44,731 nt of DNA from Azoarcus taiwanensis (GTDB taxonomy: Bacteria > Pseudomonadota > Gammaproteobacteria > Burkholderiales > Rhodocyclaceae), in NCBI RefSeq assembly GCF_012910885.1, contig NZ_WTVM01000016.1, positions 1-44,731 on the forward strand, given 5' to 3'. A program made the position numbers and the translations under genes. The first letter of the stretch is position 1; every line of letters starts with the position of its first letter. Below the pieces are notes generated by a model. The model was not told where the DNA came from, did no database searches, and saw only the letters and a program-made list of their open reading frames with translations. Below, one piece after another: positions 1-7,735 of this stretch.

Positions 1-295
1 CCTGATCCACGACCAGCCAAACCGCATCGACGTCGATCGCCAGATAGTCATGTACGAGGATATTCCTGAATCCGGCGATTGCACGCCAAGGTACGTCTGG
101 CTCGCTCGCCCTTATTGCATCGGTCAGACGCTGACTGGATTCCGCCAGTGTTTGAAGATTGCGAACGACGGCGTCCTGAATGAGACGGGATGTGCGAAAA
201 CGGGCCTCGTCGTCGCCGACGTATTCGTCGATTCGGCCCGCACACTCCAGCATGTGTGCAAGGTAGACGATGTTGGCTTCGGGGCTCTGCTTCAT
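1..295 (-). CDS. hepT: HepT-like HEPN toxin, partial at window edge
   Basis: This is the RNase-type toxin of an MNT/HEPN toxin-antitoxin pair. I read the minus strand from an ATG at 295 and obtain 98 residues that run off the left edge, so roughly 15 C-terminal residues are probably missing compared with the family's usual 110-120. The all-helical DUF86 pattern is clear, and the HEPN active-site motif R-x4-H-x-Y is present as RNILVHDY at residues 77-84. In known HepT proteins this motif cleaves RNA, and the cognate MntA neutralises it by adding AMP to the tyrosine. The gene starts 10 bases after the mntA stop, so the two are co-transcribed with the antitoxin first. Family assignment is firm; activity in this strain is inferred. 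Confidence 0.85.
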   Translation of the reverse strand, partial: MKQSPEANIVYLAHMLECAGRIDEYVGDDEARFRTSRLIQDAVVRNLQTLAESSQRLTDAIRASEPDVPWRAIAGFRNILVHDYLAIDVDAVWLVVDQ

Positions 296-305
296 GTGGC
301 CAGAA

Positions 306-611
306 TCACAATGGCTGCGCTTCGCCGAGGATGCGGTCACGCAAGAGGGGATGGAGCGATTTCTCGGTCACGACATCCACGCGGCGGCCAAGGAGGTCTT
401 GCGCGTCCATCAGTAATGCCCCAAGCACGAAACCCGAGGTGTCAGGAGCGGTTTCGACCAGCAGGTCGACATCGCTGGATGCGTCGGCGTCGTCACGCGC
501 CATCGAGCCGAACACTTTGATCGAGCGCACACCATGGCGTTGAGCCAGCGCGCGTAGCGCCTCGCGATGGGATTCGATCACTGGGTGCATGTGTTCTACC
601 TCATCAAACAC
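306..611 (-). CDS. mntA: MntA-like nucleotidyltransferase antitoxin
   Basis: This is a minimal nucleotidyltransferase, the antitoxin partner of HepT. The 101-residue product has the polymerase-beta-like signature GSMARxD (residues 35-40) followed by the metal-binding pair D48/D50 in SDVDLLVE. Those residues carry Mg2+ for transfer of AMP to the toxin tyrosine in characterised pairs. The start at 611 gives MFDEVEHMHPV; an internal ATG at 590 (MHPVIESH) is an equally plausible start because the conserved domain only begins after it. It lies directly upstream of the toxin on the same strand. About 145 bases separate it from mazF, with no other gene that I can support between them. Confidence 0.87.
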   Translation of the reverse strand: MFDEVEHMHPVIESHREALRALAQRHGVRSIKVFGSMARDDADASSDVDLLVETAPDTSGFVLGALLMDAQDLLGRRVDVVTEKSLHPLLRDRILGEAQPL

Positions 612-756
612 GACGCCACCAGTTTAGCAAACGAGCAACTCACTCGGGGAAAGCGATAAAAGCAGAAATCGAACTCGGAACCGTAGGGTAAGGCCTGGCT
701 TCTTAGGATGAGCCTGGCCTGACTGCGTCGCAGGATAGCAGCGTCGTCTTCGCCCA

Positions 757-1098
757 TCACGAAATCTGCAACAACGCCTTTACCTTGGCTCTGACATGCA
801 CCAGGACATCGGCGGTGACGACAGCTTTCTTTCTGGCGCGCCTGACCTTCCAGTCGAGCGATTTCACTTGATCGGAAAGCACCGCACAATCTACGCCATC
901 GAGCTTGGTCACGACTTCAAATGGGTGCCCCTTGATTTTGGTCGACAAGGGGCAACACACCATCAGTCCGGTTTTGCCGTTGTAGCTTGCCGGGCTGATG
1001 ACCAGCGCAGGTCGGTGGCCAGCTTGTTCATGTTCCTCCTGGGGGTCGAATTCCAGCCAAACGACTTCGCCTGTGTCGGGAACGTAGGCGCGCGGCAT
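757..1098 (-). CDS. mazF: MazF/PemK-family mRNA interferase toxin
   Basis: This 113-residue protein is the toxin of a type II toxin-antitoxin pair and is expected to cleave mRNA in the cytoplasm. The MazF SH3-like fold shows as the N-terminal strand GEVVWLEFDPQ, the conserved HRPALVISP segment (residues 28-36) with the catalytic-site Arg, then CCPLST and the C-terminal VLSDQVKSLDW segment typical of ChpB/MazF. Length matches the family (about 110-115). Its ATG overlaps the stop codon of mazE (TAATG), so translation is coupled to the antitoxin. It seems intact, with no frameshift or missing motif. Confidence 0.92.
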   Translation of the reverse strand: MPRAYVPDTGEVVWLEFDPQEEHEQAGHRPALVISPASYNGKTGLMVCCPLSTKIKGHPFEVVTKLDGVDCAVLSDQVKSLDWKVRRARKKAVVTADVLVHVRAKVKALLQIS

Positions 1099-1340
1099 TA
1101 GAGCGCCTCATTGCCCACAGGGGAGCCAAAGCTCACTTCGTCGTGAATATTGGCCGGATTGATGCCACGTATGAGCGCGTCAAGGTCGTACTCAACTTTT
1201 TCAGACGGCTGGATGATGATGCGGCCGCCCGAAACGATCAGATCAACCTTCTGTTCGAGTTGATAACCTGCCTCCTTCAAAACGGAGGTGGGTAGGCGTA
1301 GAGCTGGGCTGTTTCCCCATTTGCGAATGACGGCTTCCAT
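1098..1340 (-). CDS. mazE: MazE-like AbrB-fold antitoxin
   Basis: This 80-residue antitoxin should bind and inhibit the adjacent MazF and repress the shared promoter. The N-terminal half (about residues 1-47) is an AbrB/MazE swapped-hairpin DNA-binding domain, recognisable from the opening IRKWGNSPALRLP and the VDLIVSGGRIIIQP strand pair. The acidic C-terminal tail (about residues 48-80) is the expected disordered, toxin-binding part. The ATG at 1340 is preceded by AAGGAGA seven bases upstream. A symmetric operator overlapping the promoter lies just upstream (1357-1375), which fits autoregulation. Confidence 0.92.
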   Translation of the reverse strand: MEAVIRKWGNSPALRLPTSVLKEAGYQLEQKVDLIVSGGRIIIQPSEKVEYDLDALIRGINPANIHDEVSFGSPVGNEAL

Positions 1341-1356
1341 AATGCATCTCCTTGAT

Positions 1357-1375
1357 GTATCTACATTGTAGATAC
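1357..1375 (-). promoter_or_regulatory. mazEF operator (inverted repeat)
   Basis: GTATCTAC-att-GTAGATAC is a perfect 8-bp inverted repeat with a 3-bp centre. It lies 17 bases upstream of the mazE start and covers the proposed -10 box. Such symmetric sites are the usual targets of AbrB-fold antitoxins; binding by this MazE is inferred. Confidence 0.75.
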
Positions 1376-1393
1376 GCCGGCGTTGCGTCGCAA
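1365..1393 (-). promoter_or_regulatory. sigma-70-type promoter of mazEF
   Basis: On the minus strand there is TTGCGA (1393-1388), a 17-bp spacer, and TACAAT (1370-1365). Matches to consensus are 4/6 and 5/6. The -10 box sits inside the inverted repeat, so a bound MazE-MazF complex would block RNA polymerase. Confidence 0.6.
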
Positions 1394-1485
1394 GTCCCTT
1401 TGCTCCCTAAACGCTGGTCATCTCAGCTGCCAGCGGGTAGCCGGATTCGCTATTATCCATGCAAAGACATTGCCAGGAGTTTCCC

Positions 1486-2053
1486 ATGAGTCCGCCGCCT
1501 CCTGTCCGTACGCCATTGATCACCATCGACGACTATCTCGACGGAGAACTGCAGACCGAGGTCAAGCACGAATACCTGGCCGGTGAAGTCGTGGCGATGG
1601 GGTTGCGAGCGCCAGGCACGGCCTGATTGTGACGGGTTTTGGTTTGGTGCTCGGTGCTCACGCCCGCAGCAAAGGCTTCCAGCTTTTTATGGCAGACATG
1701 AAAGTGCGGGTCGAGCAGATGGGCGAGACCTATTTTTACTATCTGGACTTGCTGCTTTCATGCGACCCGGAAGACCGGGAAACTTATTACCGGCGTAATC
1801 CGTGTCTGATCGTCGAGGTGCTATCGCCTTCGGCTGAGCTCATCGACCGCCGCGAAAAGCTGTTCGCTTACCGGTCGATACCGGGTTTGCGCGAGTACAT
1901 GCTGGTCGACCCTGACCAGCGCAGGGTCGAGGTGTATTGCTATGCGTCGGGTGGTATGCACGAGGTGATTACCAAGGCAGTGTTCGCCTGGATTGAATCG
2001 ATGCGGCGATTGCGCTGGACGATATCTACATGGATGCCGAGCGAGCCCACTGA
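1486..2053 (+). pseudogene. Uma2-family (DUF820) nuclease-like gene, two frameshifts
   Basis: The gene opens at ATG 1486 after a CCAGGAG ribosome site and reads MSPPPPVRTP...EVKHEYLAGEVVAMG, the Uma2 N-terminus. That frame stops at TGA 1624. Restoring one G in the GGGG run near 1600 joins it to ASARHGLIVTG and then to the family core: DMKVRVEQ, FYYLDLLLSCDP (usual YPDV replaced by YLDL), NPCLIVEVLSPS, EKLFAYRSIPGLREYMLVD. A second shift near 1990-2000 is needed to reach the normal C-terminus IDAAIALDDIYMD and a stop at 2051-2053. Both missing pieces are present in other frames, so this is a recently broken full-length gene of about 188 codons. Uma2 proteins belong to the PD-(D/E)xK nuclease-like superfamily and their biological role is unclear. 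Sequence errors could also explain the breaks. Confidence 0.85.
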
Positions 2054-2082
2054 ATCGTCCCGGTCGTTCGATTGGTGCTCGA

Positions 2083-2343
2083 TCAACGACCCTCGCCGGC
2101 CTTTGATTGCGCGCGCGCGGCCGCTTCTGCTTCAGCGCGGGCTTTCTTGACTGACAGGAAGAGTCTTGCCGCGGCGATGATGTTGACGAGGCCTACGAGG
2201 ACGGCAGGCCAGAAGGGGACGGGTTCGCCCTTGAGACCGAAGTAGGCGAGCAGGCCGATCAGGGCGGCGCCGGCGATCAGGATGGCGATAATGTCCTTGC
2301 GGATGAACCCGGATTGCTTGTGCTTCAAGACCTTGTCTCCCAT
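2083..2343 (-). CDS. Small two-helix membrane protein, function unknown
   Basis: I do not recognise a characterised family. The preferred start is the ATG at 2343, giving 86 residues that begin MGDKVLKHKQSGFIRKD. An upstream in-frame start is possible but its sequence looks non-coding. Two hydrophobic segments (about residues 18-37 and 43-65) flank a short GLKGEPVPFW loop, and the protein ends in a charged, alanine-rich helix (KKARAEAEAAARAQ). This suggests an inner-membrane hairpin with a cytosolic tail. It is divergent from ampD, with 116 bases between the two starts. Confidence 0.65.
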   Translation of the reverse strand: MGDKVLKHKQSGFIRKDIIAILIAGAALIGLLAYFGLKGEPVPFWPAVLVGLVNIIAAARLFLSVKKARAEAEAAARAQSKAGEGR

Positions 2344-2459
2344 GGTGGATTGGCGTGGTGTCGCCGGAAACGTTCGCCGGCAAGTATCCGGATTATGATG
2401 CAGGGGATCAAGGCGGGGTGCTCCGGATGTGCCCCGGAAGTGGGGAGAAGGGTGTGTCA

Positions 2460-3005
2460 ATGCGTGAAGCGTGGAGTGCGGGCTGGTGGTCGGGTGCGAG
2501 ACGGGTGGCGTCGCCTAATTGCGACCCGCGCCCTGACGGTTGTGTGCCGTGGCTGGTGGTGGTGCATGCGATCAGTCTGCCGCCGGACTGTTTTGGCGGG
2601 CCGGGCGTGGAGCAGTTGTTCACCAATTCCCTGAACCCGGCTGAGCACCCGTATTACGCGGAGATCGCAGGCCTGAAGGTGTCGGCGCACTTCTTCATCC
2701 GTCGCGATGGTGAGTTGGTGCAGTTCGTTTCCGCGAACGAACGAGCCTGGCATGCTGGGGCTTCTTGCTGGCGCGGGCAGGAGCGGTGCAACGACTTTTC
2801 GATTGGGATCGAGTTGGAGGGCTGCGACACGCTGGCGTTCGAGGCAGTCCAGTACGGGAAGCTGGCGGCGCTTGTCGAGGCATTGCGGGCTCGGTATCCG
2901 GTGCGCGAGGTGGTGGGACATTCGGATATCGCTCCCGGGCGCAAGACCGATCCGGGGCCTTGTTTCGATTGGGCGTCGGCCGGGTTTCCGGTGCCGAAGG
3001 CGTGA
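2460..3005 (+). CDS. ampD: 1,6-anhydro-N-acetylmuramyl-L-alanine amidase AmpD
   Basis: AmpD cleaves the amide bond between anhydro-MurNAc and the stem peptide in the cytoplasm during peptidoglycan recycling, and in many Gram-negatives it limits ampC induction. The ATG at 2460 gives 181 residues, the usual AmpD size. The Amidase_2 zinc ligands are in place: His36 (WLVVVH), His154 (VVGHSDIAPGRK) and Asp164 (KTDPGPCFDW). Lys162 is the conserved catalytic-site lysine. The middle carries the family segments GLKVSAHFFIRRDG and SANERAWHAG. Earlier in-frame starts exist but would add a poorly conserved 35-residue extension. No ampC or ampR is visible nearby. Confidence 0.93.
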   Translation: MREAWSAGWWSGARRVASPNCDPRPDGCVPWLVVVHAISLPPDCFGGPGVEQLFTNSLNPAEHPYYAEIAGLKVSAHFFIRRDGELVQFVSANERAWHAGASCWRGQERCNDFSIGIELEGCDTLAFEAVQYGKLAALVEALRARYPVREVVGHSDIAPGRKTDPGPCFDWASAGFPVPKA

Positions 3006-3019
3006 GGGCGGATGTGTTG

Positions 3020-3039
3020 GCGTTGCGTTTACGCAACGC
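3020..3039 (+). terminator. Hairpin after ampD, possible terminator
   Basis: GCGTTGCGT-tt-ACGCAACGC forms a 9-bp perfect inverted repeat (effective loop TTTA) 15 bases after the ampD stop. No U-run follows, so intrinsic termination is uncertain. Confidence 0.45.
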
Positions 3040-3122
3040 GCCAGAGCCCGCTTTCTGCCTGAGTTTTGCCACGTTTTGCCTTTGATTTGCGTGATTCCAT
3101 CCGCTTGAAAGCACGCTCACGA

Positions 3123-3151
3123 TTGACAAAAACCAATCAAATCAATAAAGT
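3123..3151 (+). promoter_or_regulatory. Likely sigma-70 promoter for the lytic transglycosylase
   Basis: A perfect TTGACA (3123-3128), a 17-bp AT-rich spacer and TAAAGT (3146-3151, 4/6) stand out from the GC-rich background. The implied transcript start leaves a leader of about 260 bases before the ATG at 3421. Confidence 0.65.
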
Positions 3152-3420
3152 GCGCACATACTGCGCTGCAGCATTACTTTGCTGAAGCAAGCTCTCAAAG
3201 GTGCGGTGCCGTTGTCGTATGCAACGGTTCTCATTCATGGCCGCTCGCACCGCGGGGTGTTTCTGTCTGGTTGCGGCAGAAGCGCTGAACGACCACTGAC
3301 AAGCAGGCCCTTCCGGCTGCGCAGTGAGCTCTGTTTCTTCGAGCTCGGCCGGACTCCAGGAACTCGACTCTCCGCCCAGGCGGACGGGGTACGGGCTTGC
3401 AGCATCAGGATGGAGGAACC

Positions 3421-4185
3421 ATGAAAGACGCAACTTCTATTACCGGGCTCGCCGCCCGCACCGGTTTGGGTGTCCTGCGTGTCGCTCATATTGGCCTGGT
3501 GGCTGTCGGTGTGGCCGCGGTTGCACATCTGGGTAGCGACTATCTTCGTCAGGATCCGGTGAGTCTTGCAGACACCGGCTTGTTCGTCGTTCAGACAGCG
3601 GCCGCAGCGCCGATGGCCGAATCCGGCGACCGCTGGGAGGTCGCGCCTTTCGCGGTTGTGGGTGAGGTTGAGAACGTCTCCCTGGGGGGCGGGCTCAAGG
3701 CGTCGGGTGCTGGCTATGGTCTGCAGCTGTCGGCCGAGATGGAGCGCGTGCGTGACTGGGTTGCCCAGCGCTACCGTGTGTCCAGCGTGGCGCTCGAGCC
3801 GGTGCTCGCGACTGCCGAGGCGACCGCACGCGAGGCGGGGCTGGACCCGCTGCTTATCGTGGCAATGATGGCGATCGAGTCGAGCTTCAACCCAATGGCT
3901 GAAAGCCATGCCGGTGCGCAGGGACTGATGCAGGTGATTCCGCGCTGGCACATGGACAAGATCGGTGACGATGCGCCGGACGATGCCTTGTTCGACCCGG
4001 TATTCAACGTGCAGATTGGCACCCAGGTGCTGGTCGAGGGCCTGCAACGCTACGGGACGTTGCAGGCGGCACTGCAATACTACGGCGGTGCGCGTAACGA
4101 TCCCGAGGCACGCTACACCAAGCGCGTACTGTCGATGAAGGCGCGGCTTGCTTCCGCTGCGCGTACCGCCGACGGCGGGGCTTGA
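3421..4185 (+). CDS. Membrane-anchored lytic transglycosylase (SLT family)
   Basis: This protein is expected to cut the MurNAc-GlcNAc bond of peptidoglycan in the periplasm. The start at 3421 follows GGAGG and gives 254 residues. An uncleaved signal anchor covers about residues 17-37 (VLRVAHIGLVAVGVAAVA), then a low-complexity linker leads to a C-terminal SLT domain (about 122-235). The catalytic glutamate is E153 in AIESSFNP, followed by the family motifs AGAQGLMQV and, further on, ALQYYGGARND. It stands alone behind its own promoter and ends in a bidirectional terminator shared with the opposing aminotransferase gene. The specific family (MltC/Slt-like versus EmtA-like) cannot be settled here. 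Confidence 0.9.
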   Translation: MKDATSITGLAARTGLGVLRVAHIGLVAVGVAAVAHLGSDYLRQDPVSLADTGLFVVQTAAAAPMAESGDRWEVAPFAVVGEVENVSLGGGLKASGAGYGLQLSAEMERVRDWVAQRYRVSSVALEPVLATAEATAREAGLDPLLIVAMMAIESSFNPMAESHAGAQGLMQVIPRWHMDKIGDDAPDDALFDPVFNVQIGTQVLVEGLQRYGTLQAALQYYGGARNDPEARYTKRVLSMKARLASAARTADGGA

Positions 4186-4215
4186 TCGGCCGCGAGTCTG
4201 ACGTGATTGAACGAG

Positions 4216-4250
4216 AACGCCCGCAGGTGTGATGCCATGCGGGCGTTTCT
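4216..4250. terminator. Bidirectional intrinsic terminator
   Basis: AACGCCCGCA (4216-4225) pairs with TGCGGGCGTT (4238-4247) across a 12-base loop, with T-rich ends on both strands. It sits between two convergent genes and can serve both. Confidence 0.75.
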
Positions 4251-4253
4251 GCG

Positions 4254-5408
4254 TCAGCCGAGAACGCTGGCCAGTCTCTCCACTGCCTCGATCAAGCGTC
4301 GCTGACTTGTCGTATAGGCGATGCGTAGAAAGCGTCGGGGGTGGTGCTCGCCAAAATCGAGGCCGGGTGTGGTGGCGACGCCGGCTTCCTCGATGAAGCG
4401 ACGGGCGAGGGTTTCGCTGTCGTCGCAGAGTTTCGAGACGTCGGCGTAGATATAGAACGCGCCCTGGGGTTCGGTGGCAACTTCAAAGCCAAGCTTGCGC
4501 AAGCCCGGTAGCAGGGTGGCGCGGCGCTCGGCGAACTCTGCGCGGCGGGCTTCCAGCATGTCGAGGGTCCTTGGCTCGAACGCGGCCAGTGCAGCGTGCT
4601 GGGCCGGGGTGGAGGCGGCGATGAAGAAATGCTGGGCGAGCTTCTCGATCACCCGGACATGGCTTTCGGGGGCGACCAGCCAGCCGAGGCGCCAGCCGGT
4701 CATGCCGAAATATTTGGAGAAGCTGTTCACCACGAAAACGTCGTCCATGTGGCTGAGCGCGGTGCTCGATTCGACACCGTAGGTGAGACCCTGGTAAATC
4801 TCGTCGACGATGAGCGCCCCCTTGCGCTGGATGACCTCGCTACGCAGCGCCGTGAGTTCGCTCTGGCTCAGCAGGGTGCCGGTGGGGTTGGACGGCGTGG
4901 CGACCATGAGGCCGCGGGTGCGCGGGCTCCAGGCGGCCCGGACATGGTCCGATGTGGGTTGAAAGCGGGTGTCGGGGTCGACCGGCAGCGGCTTGGCGAT
5001 GCCTTCGAAGGCGCGTATGAGCTGCCGGTTGCAGGGATAGCTCGGATCCGGCAGCAGCCACTCGTCGCCCGGGTCGGTGGTGGCGGCAAGCGCCAGCATC
5101 AGGGCGCCGGATGCGCCGGGTGTGATCGCGATCCGGTGTGCTGGCACCTCTGCGCTGAAACGCTCTCGGTAGAAGCGCGATATTGCCTCACGCAGTTGCG
5201 GCAGGCCCATTGCCCCGGTGTAATGCACGTCGCCGCCAGCGAGGAAACGGGTTGCTGCGTCTATGATCGGTTGCGGAGTCGGGAAATCCGGTTCGCCGAC
5301 TTCCATGTGGATGATGTCGCGGCCCTCTGCCTCGAGCTCGCGGGCGCGGCGGAGCAACTCCATGACGTGAAAGGGTTGGATGTCCAGAGCGCGGCGGGAG
5401 AGGTGCAT
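4254..5408 (-). CDS. PLP-dependent class I/II aminotransferase
   Basis: This is a fold-type I aminotransferase of the aspartate/alanine aminotransferase superfamily. I place the start at ATG 5408 (MHLSRRALDIQPFHV), because the longer upstream reading runs back through a terminator into pckG. The product has 384 residues. The PLP-binding set is complete: TPSNPTG with Asn174, VDEIY with Asp202, and the Schiff-base lysine K232 in SFSKYFGMTGWRLGW. A substrate-carboxylate arginine is expected in the C-terminal RFLRIAYT segment. Amino-donor and oxo-acid specificity cannot be read from sequence. It is downstream of pckG on the same strand but separated by a terminator, so it may be expressed from read-through or its own promoter. 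Confidence 0.9.
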   Translation of the reverse strand: MHLSRRALDIQPFHVMELLRRARELEAEGRDIIHMEVGEPDFPTPQPIIDAATRFLAGGDVHYTGAMGLPQLREAISRFYRERFSAEVPAHRIAITPGASGALMLALAATTDPGDEWLLPDPSYPCNRQLIRAFEGIAKPLPVDPDTRFQPTSDHVRAAWSPRTRGLMVATPSNPTGTLLSQSELTALRSEVIQRKGALIVDEIYQGLTYGVESSTALSHMDDVFVVNSFSKYFGMTGWRLGWLVAPESHVRVIEKLAQHFFIAASTPAQHAALAAFEPRTLDMLEARRAEFAERRATLLPGLRKLGFEVATEPQGAFYIYADVSKLCDDSETLARRFIEEAGVATTPGLDFGEHHPRRFLRIAYTTSQRRLIEAVERLASVLG

Positions 5409-5424
5409 GAGGGTTGCTCCGTGA

Positions 5425-5450
5425 AGAAAAGCGCCGACTGGCGGCGCTTT
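5425..5450 (-). terminator. Intrinsic terminator of pckG
   Basis: On the minus strand AAAGCGCCG-ccagt-CGGCGCTTT (5450-5428) forms a 9-bp stem followed by TCTTC. It begins 24 bases after the pckG stop. Confidence 0.7.
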
Positions 5451-5473
5451 CCGGGCTTGGGGCGACCGCGTGA

Positions 5474-7321
5474 TCAGTCGCTGTGCACCGCGAGTTCGAG
5501 TAGCTCGCGCTTGAGCACGAGCTGGCGCGGCAGGCGGTCCTGCAGTTTGTCGAACCATTCCTTATGGGCGTTGAACTCCTGGCGCCAGGCGTCGGCGTCG
5601 ACCGTCATCAGCGCGTCGAAAGCCTCGCGGCTGAATTCGCACCCGGTCCAGTCGAGGTCGACGTAGTTCGGCATCCAGCCGAGCGCGGTTTCCTTGGCGC
5701 TAACCTTGCCCTTGACGCGGTCTACGATCCATTTGAGTACTCGCATGTTGTCGCCGAAGCCCGGCCAGATGAACTCGCCTTTCTCGTTCATCCTGAACCA
5801 GTTGACGCAGAAGATCTTGGGCGTGTGCTCAACGACATGGCCCATGCGCAGCCAGTGGTTGAAATAGTCGCCCATGTGGTAGCCGCAGAATGGCAGCATC
5901 GCGAACGGATCACGACGCACTACACCTTGCGCGCCGAAGGCGGCTGCGGTGGTCTCGGAGCCGAGAGTGGCGGCCATGTACACGCCGAAATTCCAGTTGA
6001 AGGCCTGGTACACCAGCGGCACGGTGGTGGCGCGGCGGCCGCCGAAGATGAAGGCCGAGATCGGCACGCCGGCGGGGTCTTCCCAGGCCGGGTCGATCGA
6101 GGGGCATTGGCTCGCTGGGGCGGTGAAGCGGGCGTTGGGGTGGGCAGCCTTGCGACCGGTTTCCTTCGCGATCTCCGGGGTCCAGTCCTTGCCCTGCCAA
6201 TCCACCAGATGGGACGGTGCCTGCTTGGTCATGCCCTCCCACCACACGTCGCCGTCATCGGTGAGCGCGACGTTGGTGAAGATGATGTTTTCCTTCAACG
6301 TCGCCATCGCGTTGTAGTTGGTTTTCTCGGACGTGCCGGGGGCGACGCCGAAGTAGCCGTACTCGGGGTTGATTGCGCGGAAGGTGCCGTCCGGACCGGG
6401 CTTGATCCAGGCGATATCGTCGCCCACGGTGGTGATCTTCCAGCCGTCGAAGCTCGTGGGCGGGATCAGCATCGCAAAGTTGGTCTTGCCGCAGGCCGAC
6501 GGGAAGGCGGCGGCGACGTAGGTTTTCTCGCCCTCGGGGGATTCGACGCCGAGGATGAGCATGTGCTCGGCCAGCCAGCCTTCGTCACGCGCCATCGTGG
6601 AGGCGATGCGCAGTGCGAAGCACTTCTTGCCGAGCAGCGCGTTGCCGCCGTAGCCAGAGCCGTAGGACCAGATCTCGCGGCTTTCCGGATAGTGGACGAT
6701 GTACTTGGTGTCCGGGTTGCACGGCCAGCGGCTGTCCTTCTCGCCCTGGGCGAGCGGGGCGCCGACGCTGTGCACGCAGGGCACGAACTCGCCGTTGGTA
6801 CCGAGTACGTCGAGTGCGCCGCGGCCCATGCGGGTCATCGTGCGCATGTTGACCACGACGTAGGGGCTGTCGGATATCTCGACGCCGATGTGGGCGATTG
6901 GGCTGCCCAACGGACCCATCGAGAACGGGATCACGTACATGGTGCGACCGTGCATGCAACCCTTGAACAGTCCGTTCAGGGTCTCGCGCATGACCTTCGG
7001 ATCTTCCCAGTTATTGGTCGGACCGGCGTCGTCTTTCTTCTCGGAGCAAATGAAGGTGCGGTCTTCAACGCGCGCCACGTCCGACGGGTCGGACCAGGCG
7101 AGGAAGGAATTCTTGCGCTTCTCGGGATTGAGCTTGATGAGCATGCCCGATTCGACCATCTCGGCGCACAGGTGGTCGTACTCTTCCTGGGAGCCGTCAC
7201 ACCAAACGATATGCTCGGGTTCGGTGAGGGCGGCGATCTCCGCGACCCACTTCTTGAGGCCTTCGTGGCGGACGTAGTCGGGAGCGGCGGCCATGGCGGC
7301 CTCGGAAGCGCGTTGGTTCAT
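5474..7321 (-). CDS. pckG: Phosphoenolpyruvate carboxykinase (GTP)
   Basis: PckG converts oxaloacetate and GTP to PEP, CO2 and GDP, the first committed step of gluconeogenesis from TCA intermediates. The ATG at 7321 follows GGAGAG and gives 615 residues, the normal length of the GTP class. Diagnostic features include the P-loop FPSACGKTN (273-281, containing the reactive cysteine of the GTP class), the metal motif GDDIAW (300-305), the substrate-binding segment [11 protein letters not shown] (224-234), and the [12 protein letters not shown] and AFNWNFGVY stretches. The frame stays open far upstream into antisense maeB, but that extension is not homologous to anything in the family. It is divergent from maeB across a 414-base region, pairing two enzymes of the PEP-pyruvate-oxaloacetate node. 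Confidence 0.97.
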   Translation of the reverse strand: MNQRASEAAMAAAPDYVRHEGLKKWVAEIAALTEPEHIVWCDGSQEEYDHLCAEMVESGMLIKLNPEKRKNSFLAWSDPSDVARVEDRTFICSEKKDDAGPTNNWEDPKVMRETLNGLFKGCMHGRTMYVIPFSMGPLGSPIAHIGVEISDSPYVVVNMRTMTRMGRGALDVLGTNGEFVPCVHSVGAPLAQGEKDSRWPCNPDTKYIVHYPESREIWSYGSGYGGNALLGKKCFALRIASTMARDEGWLAEHMLILGVESPEGEKTYVAAAFPSACGKTNFAMLIPPTSFDGWKITTVGDDIAWIKPGPDGTFRAINPEYGYFGVAPGTSEKTNYNAMATLKENIIFTNVALTDDGDVWWEGMTKQAPSHLVDWQGKDWTPEIAKETGRKAAHPNARFTAPASQCPSIDPAWEDPAGVPISAFIFGGRRATTVPLVYQAFNWNFGVYMAATLGSETTAAAFGAQGVVRRDPFAMLPFCGYHMGDYFNHWLRMGHVVEHTPKIFCVNWFRMNEKGEFIWPGFGDNMRVLKWIVDRVKGKVSAKETALGWMPNYVDLDWTGCEFSREAFDALMTVDADAWRQEFNAHKEWFDKLQDRLPRQLVLKRELLELAVHSD

Positions 7322-7735
7322 CTCTAGGAACTCTCCAGGTTGCAAAGGCGAAACCGGTCGCATGTCGGTGCGTACGCGCTGCACCTCGACGCGGCGGAGC
7401 TTTGGGCTCCGCTCGGACGTATTGCGGTAATCGCCAAGTGTTTTCACAACCGGTAAGTGCTTAAATGCAAGTACCGCCGCGCACGCGGGGCGCAGGCCGA
7501 ACCGGTTCTGGCTAGGGTTAACCGCAGTCGTCCGAAACCGCAAATTATGCCATGAACGGAAGGTCCGGGAAAAGCGGCTTGGAAGATGGCGCCATGTGGC
7601 GTATTCTGCTATCTGAATTAACGTATCACGATACGGAATGCGAATTGGCTTAGCGAGCCGACGTGGCGCGGCAGGCAGAAGAAGAGACTGCAGGCAGTGG
7701 CCTGCACCGCACAACTTGAGAACGGGAAGAGACAC
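7322..7735. promoter_or_regulatory. Divergent pckG/maeB control region
   Basis: These 414 bases must contain the promoters for both genes. I see one short symmetric site (7622-7635) on the maeB side and a CATAAT-type -10 candidate for pckG around 7545-7550 on the minus strand, without a convincing -35. No ORF or RNA gene is supported. Confidence 0.5.
7622..7635. promoter_or_regulatory. Candidate operator, CGTATC-AC-GATACG
   Basis: A 6-bp inverted repeat with a 2-bp centre lies about 100 bases upstream of the maeB start in an AT-richer patch. It may bind a dimeric regulator; none is identified. Confidence 0.35.

Larger units (their letters stand above)
3006..3420 (+). other. 415-base gene-free leader upstream of the transglycosylase gene
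   Basis: This gap carries a hairpin just after ampD, a good sigma-70-like promoter at 3123-3151, then about 260 bases of likely untranslated leader. Just after the promoter there are several TGC/GCA-rich palindromic stretches (around 3160-3190). I see no supported ORF, tRNA or recognised riboswitch. Confidence 0.5.

Noticed and set aside
596-889. 97-codon minus-strand frame overlapping mazF
   Set aside because: Half of it is mazF read in another frame, and the remainder shows no recognisable family or ribosome site.
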